From: Sulfurovum sp. UBA5198 | GTDB lineage: Bacteria > Campylobacterota > Campylobacteria > Campylobacterales > Sulfurovaceae | Reading direction: 5' to 3' | Length of the DNA stretch: 64,000 nucleotides | Assembly: GCA_002412865.1 (NCBI GenBank) | Contig: DHVW01000007.1 | Span: forward strand, 1 to 64,000 | In this document: piece by piece, positions 9,164 to 17,608 of the stretch | Layout of the letters: each line of letters begins with the position of its first letter | Position numbering within the stretch: position 1 is the stretch's first letter | Position numbers and translations under genes: made by a program | Notes under the pieces: generated by a model | What the model saw: the letters and a program-made list of their open reading frames with translations, nothing else | What the model was told of the DNA's origin: nothing | Database searches by the model: none

Positions 9164-10263
9164 ATAAGAGAATTTTTCTAAGCTCACCACATATGAGTGG
9201 CAAAGAACTAGAGTATATAAAAGAGGTTTTTGATAGTAACTACATAGCTCCACTTGGTGCTTTTGTAGACAGGTTTGAAGAGAGTATAAAAAATTATACT
9301 GACGCTAAAAATGCTCTTGCACTAAATAGTGCGACTGCTGCACTTCATCTTGCACTTAGGGTTCTTGGCATTACGGCTGGTGATGATGTTCTTGCCTCTA
9401 CATTTACATTTATAGGCTCGGTAAACGCTATAATTTATCAAGGTGCTAACCCTATTTTTATTGATAGCGATATAGATAGCTGGAATCTATCTCCAAAATT
9501 ACTAAACAAATACCTACTAGAATGCGATAAAAAACCAAAAGCATTAATAGTCACACATCTCTACGGAATGAGTTGCGAGATAGATAAAATAGCAGAGATT
9601 TGTAGACTACACGGCGTATATCTAATAGAAGATTCAGCTGAGAGTCTTGGTGCCACATATAACGGCAAACATACTGGAACTTTTGGAGATTTTGGAGTTT
9701 ATAGCTTCAATGGCAATAAAATTCTAAGCACAAGCGGTGGCGGTATGCTAGTAAGCGAAAACAAAAAGTGGATAGAAAAAGCAAGATTTTATAGCACTCA
9801 AGCGAAAGAGCCTTTTGTTCATTATGAGCATATTGAGTATGGATATAATTATCGTATGAGTAATGTGCTAGCAGCCATAGGTGTCGGGCAGATGGAGGTC
9901 ATAGAAGAACGAGTGGCTAAAAAAAGAGAAATTTTTGAGTGGTATAAAGAGTTTTTGGGCGATATTCAAGAGGTAAGTTTTATGCCTGAACTTGAAAACA
10001 GTAGAGGTAATAGATGGCTTACTGCTCTTACTTTTGAAAATACAAATCCAATAAAAGTGATGCAAGCTCTAGAAGAGATAAATGTAGAAAGTCGTCCACT
10101 TTGGAAGCCTATGCATGCTCAGCCACTATTCAAAGACGCTCAGGGTCTCATAGATGGCACTAGTGACAATCTATACGCAAAGGGCTTATGCGTAGCTAGT
10201 AGCACCACAATGACTCGTGCGGATGTAAAAATGATATGTGATATAATAAGAAATCAACTTTAA
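9160..10263 (+). CDS. PglE-like PLP-dependent sugar aminotransferase (DegT/DnrJ/EryC1/StrS)
   Basis: A 367-aa PLP enzyme with IEDSAESLGATYNGKHTGTFG and the Schiff-base lysine in GVYSFNGNKILSTSGGGM. It opens with KRIFLSSPHMSGKELEYIKE, as in PglE and other UDP-4-keto-6-deoxy-sugar aminotransferases. The start is TTG at 9160 inside the PglD stop (ATTGA), preceded by AGGAG. The PglF-type 4,6-dehydratase that would supply its keto-sugar substrate is missing from the window, so it must be elsewhere or the sugar differs from bacillosamine. Last gene of the glycan block. Confidence 0.88.
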   Translation: MNKRIFLSSPHMSGKELEYIKEVFDSNYIAPLGAFVDRFEESIKNYTDAKNALALNSATAALHLALRVLGITAGDDVLASTFTFIGSVNAIIYQGANPIFIDSDIDSWNLSPKLLNKYLLECDKKPKALIVTHLYGMSCEIDKIAEICRLHGVYLIEDSAESLGATYNGKHTGTFGDFGVYSFNGNKILSTSGGGMLVSENKKWIEKARFYSTQAKEPFVHYEHIEYGYNYRMSNVLAAIGVGQMEVIEERVAKKREIFEWYKEFLGDIQEVSFMPELENSRGNRWLTALTFENTNPIKVMQALEEINVESRPLWKPMHAQPLFKDAQGLIDGTSDNLYAKGLCVASSTTMTRADVKMICDIIRNQL

Positions 10264-10274
10264 GCAAATCTCGG

Positions 10275-10280
10275 TATAAT
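10275..10280 (+). promoter_or_regulatory. -10 box ahead of the rod-shaped RNA
   Basis: A perfect TATAAT, 11 bases after the end of the aminotransferase gene. A start 6-8 bases downstream (about 10287) would place the 5' end roughly 10 bases before the first paired base of the long hairpin at 10297. Confidence 0.5.
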
Positions 10281-10286
10281 AATTCA

Positions 10287-10465
10287 CCATTTTTCAATGA
10301 GCCAACTATACAATTCAAGTGATTTAGTGTGAATATTAGTTGCTGTTAGATTTGTGCTGAAAAAATTATCATCTACTCGATGTAAATGGTAATTTTTTGG
10401 GTAAAAATATAATAGTAATAAATGTTTGCAATGGAGTACTTGAATTGTATAGTTGGCTTATAAAT
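10287..10465 (+). ncRNA. candidate rod-shaped structured RNA (6S-like shape), upstream of rpsB
   Basis: Seen: bases 10297-10372 fold back on 10386-10461 with a 13-base loop and no bulge. Of 76 opposed pairs, 57 are Watson-Crick, 13 are G.U and 6 are mismatches. The outer 21 pairs (10300-10320 with 10438-10458) are perfect. The weakest section is 10321-10334 against 10424-10437, 14 bases on each side. No A.C mismatch occurs although 13 G.U do, which argues for pairing selected in plus-strand RNA. TATAAT at 10275 fits transcription. A long closing stem, weak centre and apical stem resemble 6S RNA, but sequence identity to 6S was not tested; an rpsB leader is the alternative. No terminator is visible. 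This fills most of the 342-base gene-free gap; the remainder (10466-10605) is the rpsB leader with a weak hairpin at 10508-10525. Confidence 0.55.
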
Positions 10466-10605
10466 GAATATGGCAGCTCACATGTAGTTATCCTTGCATG
10501 GTTGCGTAAATTATCAATTATGATAATAAGCGTTAAGGACTACAGAGGCGAAAACCAGAAAGGCGATAATATCGCAAAAAATAATAATATACCCAAGGAG
10601 ATACA

Positions 10606-11421
10606 ATGGTAACAATGAAAGACTTGCTCGAATGTGGCGTACACTTCGGACACCAAACAAGAAGATGGAATCCAAAGATGAAGAAATATATCTTTGGTGA
10701 GAGAAAAAAAATATATATAATCGATTTGCAAAAAACACTTCGTTATTTCAAATATACTTATAATGTAGTAAGAGATGCAGCAGCTGAGGGTCAAACTGTA
10801 CTTTTTGTTGGTACAAAAAAACAAGCTAGAGTTGCAGTTGAACAAGCGGCGATCTCATGTGGCATGCCATATGTAGCAAACAGATGGTTGGGCGGAATGC
10901 TTACAAACTATCCAACTATCCAAAAATCTATTCGTAAACTTGAAATCATCGAGCAAATGCAAGAGAATGGTCAAATCAATCTTTTGACTAAAAAAGAAGC
11001 GTTAATGCTTAGCCGTAAAAAAGACAAATTAAGCGATTATCTTTCTGGTTATAGAAATATGAAAAAACTACCAGATATGATGTTCGTTGTGGATGTAGTT
11101 AAAGAACATATTGCTGTTCTTGAAGCTAGAAGAATGGGTATGAAAGTTGTAGCTCCACTTGATACAAACTGTGACCCTGATTTAGTAGATTATCCAATCC
11201 CTGGAAACGATGATGCAATCAGAGCGATTGAGCTTTTCTGTAAAGAGATGGCTGAAGCAATCAACGAAGGTAAAGCTATCTACGCTGAAAATCAAGGCAA
11301 AACAACTCATGTAAATGCTGATACTGTAACAGAAGAAGAGATGAGTGCAATGATAGAAGAAGTGGCTGTTGAAGCAGAAGTTGCTACTGAAACTGCAACA
11401 GAAACAACAACGGAGGCTTAA
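10606..11421 (+). CDS. rpsB: 30S ribosomal protein S2
   Basis: A 271-aa protein with the S2 signatures MKDLLECGVHFGHQTRRWNP at the start and VDVVKEHIAVLEARRMGMKV and APLDTNCDPDLVDYPIPGND later. It binds the small subunit near S1 and is essential. The C-terminal 30 residues are an acidic Glu/Ala/Thr-rich extension with low complexity. AAGGAG precedes the ATG. Followed after 2 bases by tsf, the conserved bacterial arrangement. Confidence 0.97.
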   Translation: MVTMKDLLECGVHFGHQTRRWNPKMKKYIFGERKKIYIIDLQKTLRYFKYTYNVVRDAAAEGQTVLFVGTKKQARVAVEQAAISCGMPYVANRWLGGMLTNYPTIQKSIRKLEIIEQMQENGQINLLTKKEALMLSRKKDKLSDYLSGYRNMKKLPDMMFVVDVVKEHIAVLEARRMGMKVVAPLDTNCDPDLVDYPIPGNDDAIRAIELFCKEMAEAINEGKAIYAENQGKTTHVNADTVTEEEMSAMIEEVAVEAEVATETATETTTEA

Positions 11422-11423
11422 TT

Positions 11424-12485
11424 ATGGCAAACTTTGGAGCTGCGGATATTAAAAAACTCAGAGAGATGACTGATGCTGGTATGATGGATTGCAAAAAAGC
11501 ACTTACTGAAGCTGATGGCAATATGGACAAAGCTGTTGAATGGCTAAGAGACCAAGGCATAGGAGCTGCAGCTAAAAAAGCTGGTAAAGTTGCTGCTGAG
11601 GGTCTTATTGGAATGAAAGTAGAAGGCAAAAAAGCAGTCATCGTAGAGCTAAACTCACAAACTGACTTTGTTGCACAAAATGATAAATTCAAAAATACAC
11701 TTAGTGATATTGTGAATCATGCATTTGCTAATAACATTGACAACGCAGAGGCTCTTAACGCTTCACAAATGGCCGATATGCCATTTAGTGAATACCTATC
11801 GTTACAAATATCTACAATTGGTGAAAATCTAGTTGTTCGTCGTTCTGGCATGATTAGCGGAGATGAAAATACAGCAGTTAATGGCTATATTCATGCAAAT
11901 GGTCAAGTTGGTGTAATTATTGCAGCTACTTGCGATAGTGCAGCTACTGCTGAGGCAATGACTGCGGCACTCAAAGATGTTTCTATGCACGCAGCTGCTA
12001 TGAAACCAACTACTCTTAGCTATAAAGACTTTGACGCTGCATTTGTAGCTGATGAGACTGCTGGTAGAATTATCAAAATAGAAAAAGAGAATGAAGAGCG
12101 AAGCCGTCTTGGTAAAACACTTCTGAATATTCCTAAATATATCTCTATGTCTCAACTAACTCCAGCTGTATTAGCTGAAGCAGAAGAGGCTATCAAAGCG
12201 AAACTAAAAGCTGAGGGTAAACCTGAGCAAATATGGGACAAAATTGTTCCAGGACAAGTAGCTAGATTTATCGCAGATAACACTACTCTTGATCAAGAGC
12301 AGTGCTTGCTTGACCAAAACTTTGTAATGGATGATAGCATCAATGTTGCTAAATATATCTCAAACAAAGCAGAGGCAGCTGGTGGAACTGCTACTATATC
12401 TACATTTATCCGTCTTGAAGTTGGTGAAGGTATTGAAGTTGCAGAAGAAGATTTTGCAGCTGAAGTCGCTAAACAAATGGCGTAA
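11424..12485 (+). CDS. tsf: translation elongation factor Ts
   Basis: A 353-aa guanine-nucleotide exchange factor for EF-Tu. The N-terminal UBA-like segment (IKKLREMTDAGMMDCKKALTE) and the core NSQTDFVAQNDKF are both diagnostic. It is the longer epsilonproteobacterial form with two dimerisation subdomains. Expected to be co-transcribed with rpsB. A weak hairpin (AAATGGC-ACTC-GCCGTTT, 12490-12507) follows without a clear T-run, before the convergent patatin gene. Confidence 0.97.
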   Translation: MANFGAADIKKLREMTDAGMMDCKKALTEADGNMDKAVEWLRDQGIGAAAKKAGKVAAEGLIGMKVEGKKAVIVELNSQTDFVAQNDKFKNTLSDIVNHAFANNIDNAEALNASQMADMPFSEYLSLQISTIGENLVVRRSGMISGDENTAVNGYIHANGQVGVIIAATCDSAATAEAMTAALKDVSMHAAAMKPTTLSYKDFDAAFVADETAGRIIKIEKENEERSRLGKTLLNIPKYISMSQLTPAVLAEAEEAIKAKLKAEGKPEQIWDKIVPGQVARFIADNTTLDQEQCLLDQNFVMDDSINVAKYISNKAEAAGGTATISTFIRLEVGEGIEVAEEDFAAEVAKQMA

Positions 12486-12535
12486 ATTCAAATGGCACTC
12501 GCCGTTTGAAACAACTAATAACTATCAATTTATTC

Positions 12536-13285
12536 TTAAATATATTTTTTCAATAACACTTTAGCATCAATATATCCAAGCTCAAACATCTCATCTAAGT
12601 GCTTAAATGAAACTAGAGAATAGTCACGTAACTTATCATTAGTGATAACACTATCGCAATTCTTTTGACTATTTTGTGAATTAGAGTAAGTATTCAGATA
12701 CACTGTTCTTTTTATGAAATCATACATGCTGTGTTGCTTTTGAGATATATTTATTGGGTGTAAATTCACGCCAACAATTGGATAATTATAGTTCAAAAGT
12801 GGCATAAATGGCATATGGTTTACAAAACCACCATCTGCAAGCAAATGACCTTCATGCTCAACAGGAGGAAAAAGAGGAACAAGTGCGCAAGATCCAAAAC
12901 AGAGCTTTGGAATCTTTCCACTAGAATAATACAGCTCTTGACCGCTTATCAAATCTAATGCAGTCACAAACATAGGCATATTTAACTTCTCTAAACTTTC
13001 ACACGGTATAAGCTCGTTGATTATTTGCGTATTATAATTTATTTTAAATATAGATTTACGAAAATAATTAAAAGAAAATATATCCCTAAATTCAGGAGAT
13101 TTGAAAATCTCAAGCTGTCTTTGAGGCTTAACACCGGCTGCGTAGCTTGTTCCTATGACGGCTCCAATAGAAGTCCCACAAATAGCTTTAACTGATATTC
13201 CCATCTCGTCAATTCTCTGCAATACACCAAGATGATATGCCCCTCTAGCCGCACCACCAGATAATGCTAGCGAAATTCCACTCAT
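12536..13285 (-). CDS. patatin-like phospholipase (RssA-type)
   Basis: A 249-aa patatin-fold lipid acyl hydrolase. The oxyanion loop SGGAARGAYHLG is at residues 9-20, the nucleophile is Ser39 in GTSIG and the catalytic Asp sits in LADGGFVNHMP. I chose the ATG at 13285: it overlaps the upstream stop (ATGA) and has GGGAG in front, whereas the longer reading starts at TTG. Coupled with the LpxH-like phosphatase gene upstream, so lipid or lipid-A turnover is a plausible shared theme. Substrate unknown. Confidence 0.88.
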   Translation of the reverse strand: MSGISLALSGGAARGAYHLGVLQRIDEMGISVKAICGTSIGAVIGTSYAAGVKPQRQLEIFKSPEFRDIFSFNYFRKSIFKINYNTQIINELIPCESLEKLNMPMFVTALDLISGQELYYSSGKIPKLCFGSCALVPLFPPVEHEGHLLADGGFVNHMPFMPLLNYNYPIVGVNLHPINISQKQHSMYDFIKRTVYLNTYSNSQNSQKNCDSVITNDKLRDYSLVSFKHLDEMFELGYIDAKVLLKKYI

Positions 13286-14019
13286 ACTTGCTCCCAATGT
13301 ATTACTTCAAACCTACCATCATAATGCTCAACAATAGCACTACAATTCTCTACCCAATCACCACAATTATAGTATATTATATCTTCTATCATCTTTGCTT
13401 CTGGCTTATGAATATGACCACATATCACACCATCATATTTTTTATGTTTAGCGTGGGCCGTGAGTATCTCTTCAAAGTTATTAATAAAACTAATTGAACT
13501 TTTAACATTGTCCTTGATATATTTAGAGAACGACCAATATCTATTTATACCACACATTTTACGAAAATTATTTAGTATATGATTTAAAAATAATACAAAG
13601 TCATAGCCTATATCCCCAGCTATTGCAAGCCATTTATGGGTCATAGTTATACTATCAAAAAAATCACCATGAGTCACAAGGTATCTTTTACCATCAACAC
13701 CAATATGCGTAAGCTCATTTACTATTTGCAAATTATCTCCCATGAAAAGTGGTGCAAAAGGACGCAAAAACTCATCATGATTTCCAGTAATAAAACATAC
13801 TTCGGTTCCTTTGCGTGCTTTTTTGAGAACTTTTTGAATAATATTGGAGTGTGATTGCAACCATTTGAATTTTCTCTTTATAGCCCAACCATCTATGATG
13901 TCACCAACAAAAAACAGCTTGTCACTCTCGTTATGTTTTAAAAAATTCAAAAACTCATGAGCTTTTGCATATTTAGTTCCTAAGTGTATATCCGAGATAA
14001 ATATCGATTTATATTGCAT
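13282..14019 (-). CDS. LpxH-like UDP-2,3-diacylglucosamine diphosphatase family metallophosphoesterase
   Basis: A 245-aa calcineurin-fold phosphoesterase with all metal motifs: SDIHLG near residue 9, GDIIDGW near 39, GNHDE near 79, THGDFFD near 116 and GHIHKPE near 200. This is the COG2908 layout that includes LpxH, which cleaves UDP-2,3-diacylglucosamine to lipid X at the inner face of the cytoplasmic membrane. Campylobacterota often have several such paralogues, so the exact substrate is an inference. Translationally coupled to the patatin gene. Confidence 0.8.
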   Translation of the reverse strand: MQYKSIFISDIHLGTKYAKAHEFLNFLKHNESDKLFFVGDIIDGWAIKRKFKWLQSHSNIIQKVLKKARKGTEVCFITGNHDEFLRPFAPLFMGDNLQIVNELTHIGVDGKRYLVTHGDFFDSITMTHKWLAIAGDIGYDFVLFLNHILNNFRKMCGINRYWSFSKYIKDNVKSSISFINNFEEILTAHAKHKKYDGVICGHIHKPEAKMIEDIIYYNCGDWVENCSAIVEHYDGRFEVIHWEQV

Positions 14020-14128
14020 GTGATTATTTTATTGCAAAATAGTAACAAATAAATTACACAGTATAAAAGCGATTGCCAAAATAGTCTGGATTTGATCTTG
14101 CATTTAGCACACAAAATATCAAATACGA

Positions 14129-14134
14129 TATAAT
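14129..14134 (+). promoter_or_regulatory. -10 box of the MFS-PlsC-Aas fusion gene
   Basis: TATAAT 22 bases before the ATG at 14156, in the divergent spacer to the LpxH-like gene. AAGGA precedes the start codon. Confidence 0.5.
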
Positions 14135-14155
14135 ATTTCTTTTATAAGGATACAG

Positions 14156-17100
14156 ATGAGAGAGCTTTTTAGGTTTGTAGGATTTATGCCATTTCTATGG
14201 ATAGTATTTTTGAATTCTGCTGTGGATGTCGCACATAAAATTACACTACAAAATGTTTTACTTAAAAGCTTTGATGGTGGTGAGCTTATTATACTCACAG
14301 CACTTGTGAATGCAATGATATTGTTGCCTTTTATATTTTTATTTTCTCCATCAGGTTTTATTGGAGATAGATTTGCAAAGGTAATTACTGCCAGATATGC
14401 TGCATTTGCAGCTATTTTGATATCTTTGGCTATTACTATTAGCTATTATATGGGTGAGTTTTATGTAGCATTTGGGCTTACTTTGCTGCTCTCGGTACAG
14501 AGTGCAATGTACGCTCCTGCAAAATACGGCATGATAAAGGAGCTAACTGGTGAAGATAATCTTGGCGAAGCCAATGGGGCAGTTCAGGCTATAAATATAC
14601 TGGCTATTCTAATATCCTCACTTCTATTTTCGATAGTTTTTGAATACCTCTATTTAAAAGATATTTTGACACCATCAGAGATATTGCGTTCAGTTGCACC
14701 TATTGGTTGGTTACTTGTGGTACTTTCATCAATTGAGTGGTTATTGACATTCAAGATGCCGCTCGCACCTAGTAAATCTCCAGAAATAAGCTTTTCAATA
14801 AAAAGTTTTTTCTCCCTAAACTATCTAAAAACTAATATGAAAACACTCAAGAAGGACGAAAATGTTTGGCTTGGCATAATCGGGCTTAGTATATTTTGGG
14901 GTGTTGGGCAACTAGTTCTTGCTGCATTTCCAGCTCATTACAAAAGTGTAATGGGCGAAGATAATGCAGTTATGATACAGATTATTCTTGCTCTTAGTGG
15001 TGTTGGTGTTGTGACTGGTTCACTATTAGCTGGCAAATATTCAAGGCATCATATAGAGCTTGGTATTGTGCCACTTGGTGCTGTTGGACTTCTAGTTTCA
15101 CTTGTTATTTTTGCATATGCGACAACTATTCCCATGATGATTTTTGCTAGTTTACTCTTTGGTTTATTTGGTGGCTTATTTATTGTTCCACTTAATGCTC
15201 TAATCCAGTTTTTCGCACCACCAAAAGAAGAAGGTACAATTCTAGCTGGTAGCAATTTTATACAAAATATTGTTATGGTTGGATTTTTAGCATTCTCAGT
15301 TATAACTGTAGAATTTTTAAAATTTGATGCAAAAGCTCTATTTTTGAGTGCAGGATTTGTTACACTTATTGGCTCATTGTTTGTAATCAAAAAGATTCCA
15401 CATCTCTTTACTAGAGTGCTTTTGATGCCGATACTCAAAACGAGATACAAACTCACAGCAACAGGTATACAAAATATTACAAAAACTGGTGGGATGCTTT
15501 TGCTTGGTAATCATATTAGTTTTTTAGATTGGTTATTGCTGCAAGTGGCATCTCCAAGACCGATTAAATTTGTAATGGCAAAGAGCTATTACAACATATG
15601 GTATCTAAGGTGGTTTTTGGATTTCTTTAATGTCATACCGATATCAAGCATAGGTAGCAAGGGTGCGTTAGAAGCAGTGAAACAAAGACTAAACAATGGA
15701 GAAGTAGTCGCTATATTTCCAGAGGGTCGTATAAGTTATAATGGTCAAATGAATGAATTCAAAAAAGGGTATGAGCTAGCCCTTGGTGACACCAACCACC
15801 CAATAGTTCCGTTTTATATTCATGGCTTGTGGGGCTCGACATTCTCTAAGGCAAATGGGTTTTATAAGAGCATGATAGGTAATGGGGCTAGGAGAAGTGT
15901 GCGGGTAGCTTTTGGTAAGCCAATGTCCTCAACTGCAAAACCACACGAAGTAAAGCAAGAGGTCACAGAATTATCAAACCAAACATGGTCCCACATGATA
16001 GATAATCTTGGTACATTGCCACAACATTGGCTAAGATCAGCAAAATCAAATCTTAAAAAACGAGCTATTGTGGACAGTACGGGGGCAGATTTATCTAATC
16101 TAAAGATGATTACTGCGGTGTTTATGTTTTCTAACTACTTTAAAAATTTAAATAGTGAAAACATTGGTGTAATTTTACCAGCTTCAGCCATTGGTTCAAT
16201 AGCTAACATGGCACTTATGGTTACAGGGAAAGTGCCAGTAAATCTAAACTATACACTTAGTAGTGAAGCTATGATGTATGCGCTAGACAAAGCCTCTATT
16301 AAGCATATCATCACTTCACGCAAATTTGTCACTAAGCTTGAGAGTAAAGGATTTGAATTTTCTACTACAATAAAAGACAAGCTGATATTTGCAGAAGATA
16401 TAGGCGAAAGCTTCTCTAGGTCGAATAAGGCAAACTCACTACTAAAATCACTCCTATTGCCTAGATTTTTATTGGAATTTTTGTATATAAAAAAGGTGGA
16501 TACGAACCAAACGGCAACGATTTTATTTAGTAGTGGAAGTGAAGGTATGCCAAAAGGGGTAGAGCTAACACATAAAAACATCATGGCAAATATTAAACAA
16601 GTATCTGCACTTTTGAACTTTCAAGATAAAGATGTGATGCTAAATTCGCTGCCCATATTCCATTCTTTTGGACTAACAGTAACAACACTTCTTCCATTGT
16701 GTGAAGGGGTAAGTATCATCAGTGTGCCAGACCCAACAGATGCCGTTGCTGTTGGCACGTTGGCTGCAAGACACGGGGCTACTATTATGTTTGGGACTTC
16801 AACGTTTTATAGACTATATACCATGAATAGAAAACTACACCCTCTAATGTTTGGAACGATTCGCATGGCGGTTGCAGGGGCAGAAAAACTAAAACCAGAG
16901 GTACAAAAAAACTTCAAAGAGAAGTTTGGGCTAGATATCCAAGAGGGATATGGGGCTACAGAAACATCGCCAGTTGTGTCAGTTAATATGCCAAATTCAC
17001 TTGATTTGGATTCAATGCAAGTAGTAATAGGCAACAAAGAAGGCACAGTGGGACAAGGAATCCCTGGAACAATAATACGAATTATTGACCCGCAGACAAA

Positions 17101-17608
17101 TGAGATATTAGCACCAAATATAGATGGTATGATATTAGTTGGTGGGTCACAAGTCACGAAAGGTTATCTTGGTGATCCTGAAAAAACAGAGAGTGTGATA
17201 GTTACGATAGATGGTATTAGATATTACAAAACTGGCGATAAAGGGCATCTTGATGAAGATGGATTTATCACGATAGTTGACAGATATAGTAGATTTGCAA
17301 AAATAGGGGGAGAGATGATAAGCCTAGGCATGGTTGAGGAGTCGATAGAAAAACTTTTCGGGGATAACATTCAAGCTGTTGCAGTGGCACTAAATGATGA
17401 CAAAAAAGGCGAACAAGTTGCACTTTTATTTAGTGGCAAATTAGACAGTGAAACAGTAAAACAACAAATAAAAAGTAGCGAAATAATACCGTTAATGCAG
17501 CCAAGCCTATATATAAGACTAGATGAATTACCTAAACTAGCCAGCGGTAAAACAGATTTCTCAAAAGCAAAAACTATTGCTATGGAACAATTAAATGCAA
17601 ACAGTTGA
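14156..17608 (+). CDS. LplT-PlsC-Aas fusion: lysophospholipid flippase, acyltransferase and acyl-ACP synthetase
   Basis: A 1150-aa three-module protein. Residues 1-415 are an MFS transporter like LplT. Residues 430-650 are a PlsC-type acyltransferase with the HX4D motif NHISFLDW near 451 and FPEGR near 521. Residues 680-1150 are an AMP-forming acyl-ACP/CoA synthetase with FSSGSEGMPKG near 789, GYGATETSP and YKTGDKG. In E. coli LplT imports lysophosphatidylethanolamine and Aas re-acylates it; here one chain can do both. The frame is uninterrupted over 3.4 kb. It overlaps the next gene by 14 bases. The fusion is known from other proteobacteria. Confidence 0.93.
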   Translation: MRELFRFVGFMPFLWIVFLNSAVDVAHKITLQNVLLKSFDGGELIILTALVNAMILLPFIFLFSPSGFIGDRFAKVITARYAAFAAILISLAITISYYMGEFYVAFGLTLLLSVQSAMYAPAKYGMIKELTGEDNLGEANGAVQAINILAILISSLLFSIVFEYLYLKDILTPSEILRSVAPIGWLLVVLSSIEWLLTFKMPLAPSKSPEISFSIKSFFSLNYLKTNMKTLKKDENVWLGIIGLSIFWGVGQLVLAAFPAHYKSVMGEDNAVMIQIILALSGVGVVTGSLLAGKYSRHHIELGIVPLGAVGLLVSLVIFAYATTIPMMIFASLLFGLFGGLFIVPLNALIQFFAPPKEEGTILAGSNFIQNIVMVGFLAFSVITVEFLKFDAKALFLSAGFVTLIGSLFVIKKIPHLFTRVLLMPILKTRYKLTATGIQNITKTGGMLLLGNHISFLDWLLLQVASPRPIKFVMAKSYYNIWYLRWFLDFFNVIPISSIGSKGALEAVKQRLNNGEVVAIFPEGRISYNGQMNEFKKGYELALGDTNHPIVPFYIHGLWGSTFSKANGFYKSMIGNGARRSVRVAFGKPMSSTAKPHEVKQEVTELSNQTWSHMIDNLGTLPQHWLRSAKSNLKKRAIVDSTGADLSNLKMITAVFMFSNYFKNLNSENIGVILPASAIGSIANMALMVTGKVPVNLNYTLSSEAMMYALDKASIKHIITSRKFVTKLESKGFEFSTTIKDKLIFAEDIGESFSRSNKANSLLKSLLLPRFLLEFLYIKKVDTNQTATILFSSGSEGMPKGVELTHKNIMANIKQVSALLNFQDKDVMLNSLPIFHSFGLTVTTLLPLCEGVSIISVPDPTDAVAVGTLAARHGATIMFGTSTFYRLYTMNRKLHPLMFGTIRMAVAGAEKLKPEVQKNFKEKFGLDIQEGYGATETSPVVSVNMPNSLDLDSMQVVIGNKEGTVGQGIPGTIIRIIDPQTNEILAPNIDGMILVGGSQVTKGYLGDPEKTESVIVTIDGIRYYKTGDKGHLDEDGFITIVDRYSRFAKIGGEMISLGMVEESIEKLFGDNIQAVAVALNDDKKGEQVALLFSGKLDSETVKQQIKSSEIIPLMQPSLYIRLDELPKLASGKTDFSKAKTIAMEQLNANS

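Noticed and set aside
10397..10612. 71-codon plus-strand ORF just before rpsB
   Set aside because: It lies over the right arm of the long hairpin and the rpsB leader, has no family and runs into rpsB. The structure explains the sequence better.
10540..10845. 101-codon minus-strand ORF over the start of rpsB
   Set aside because: Antisense to rpsB with biased composition; no support.
16807..17157. 116-codon minus-strand ORF inside the LplT-PlsC-Aas gene
   Set aside because: Antisense shadow of a conserved coding region; no ribosome site or recognisable domain.
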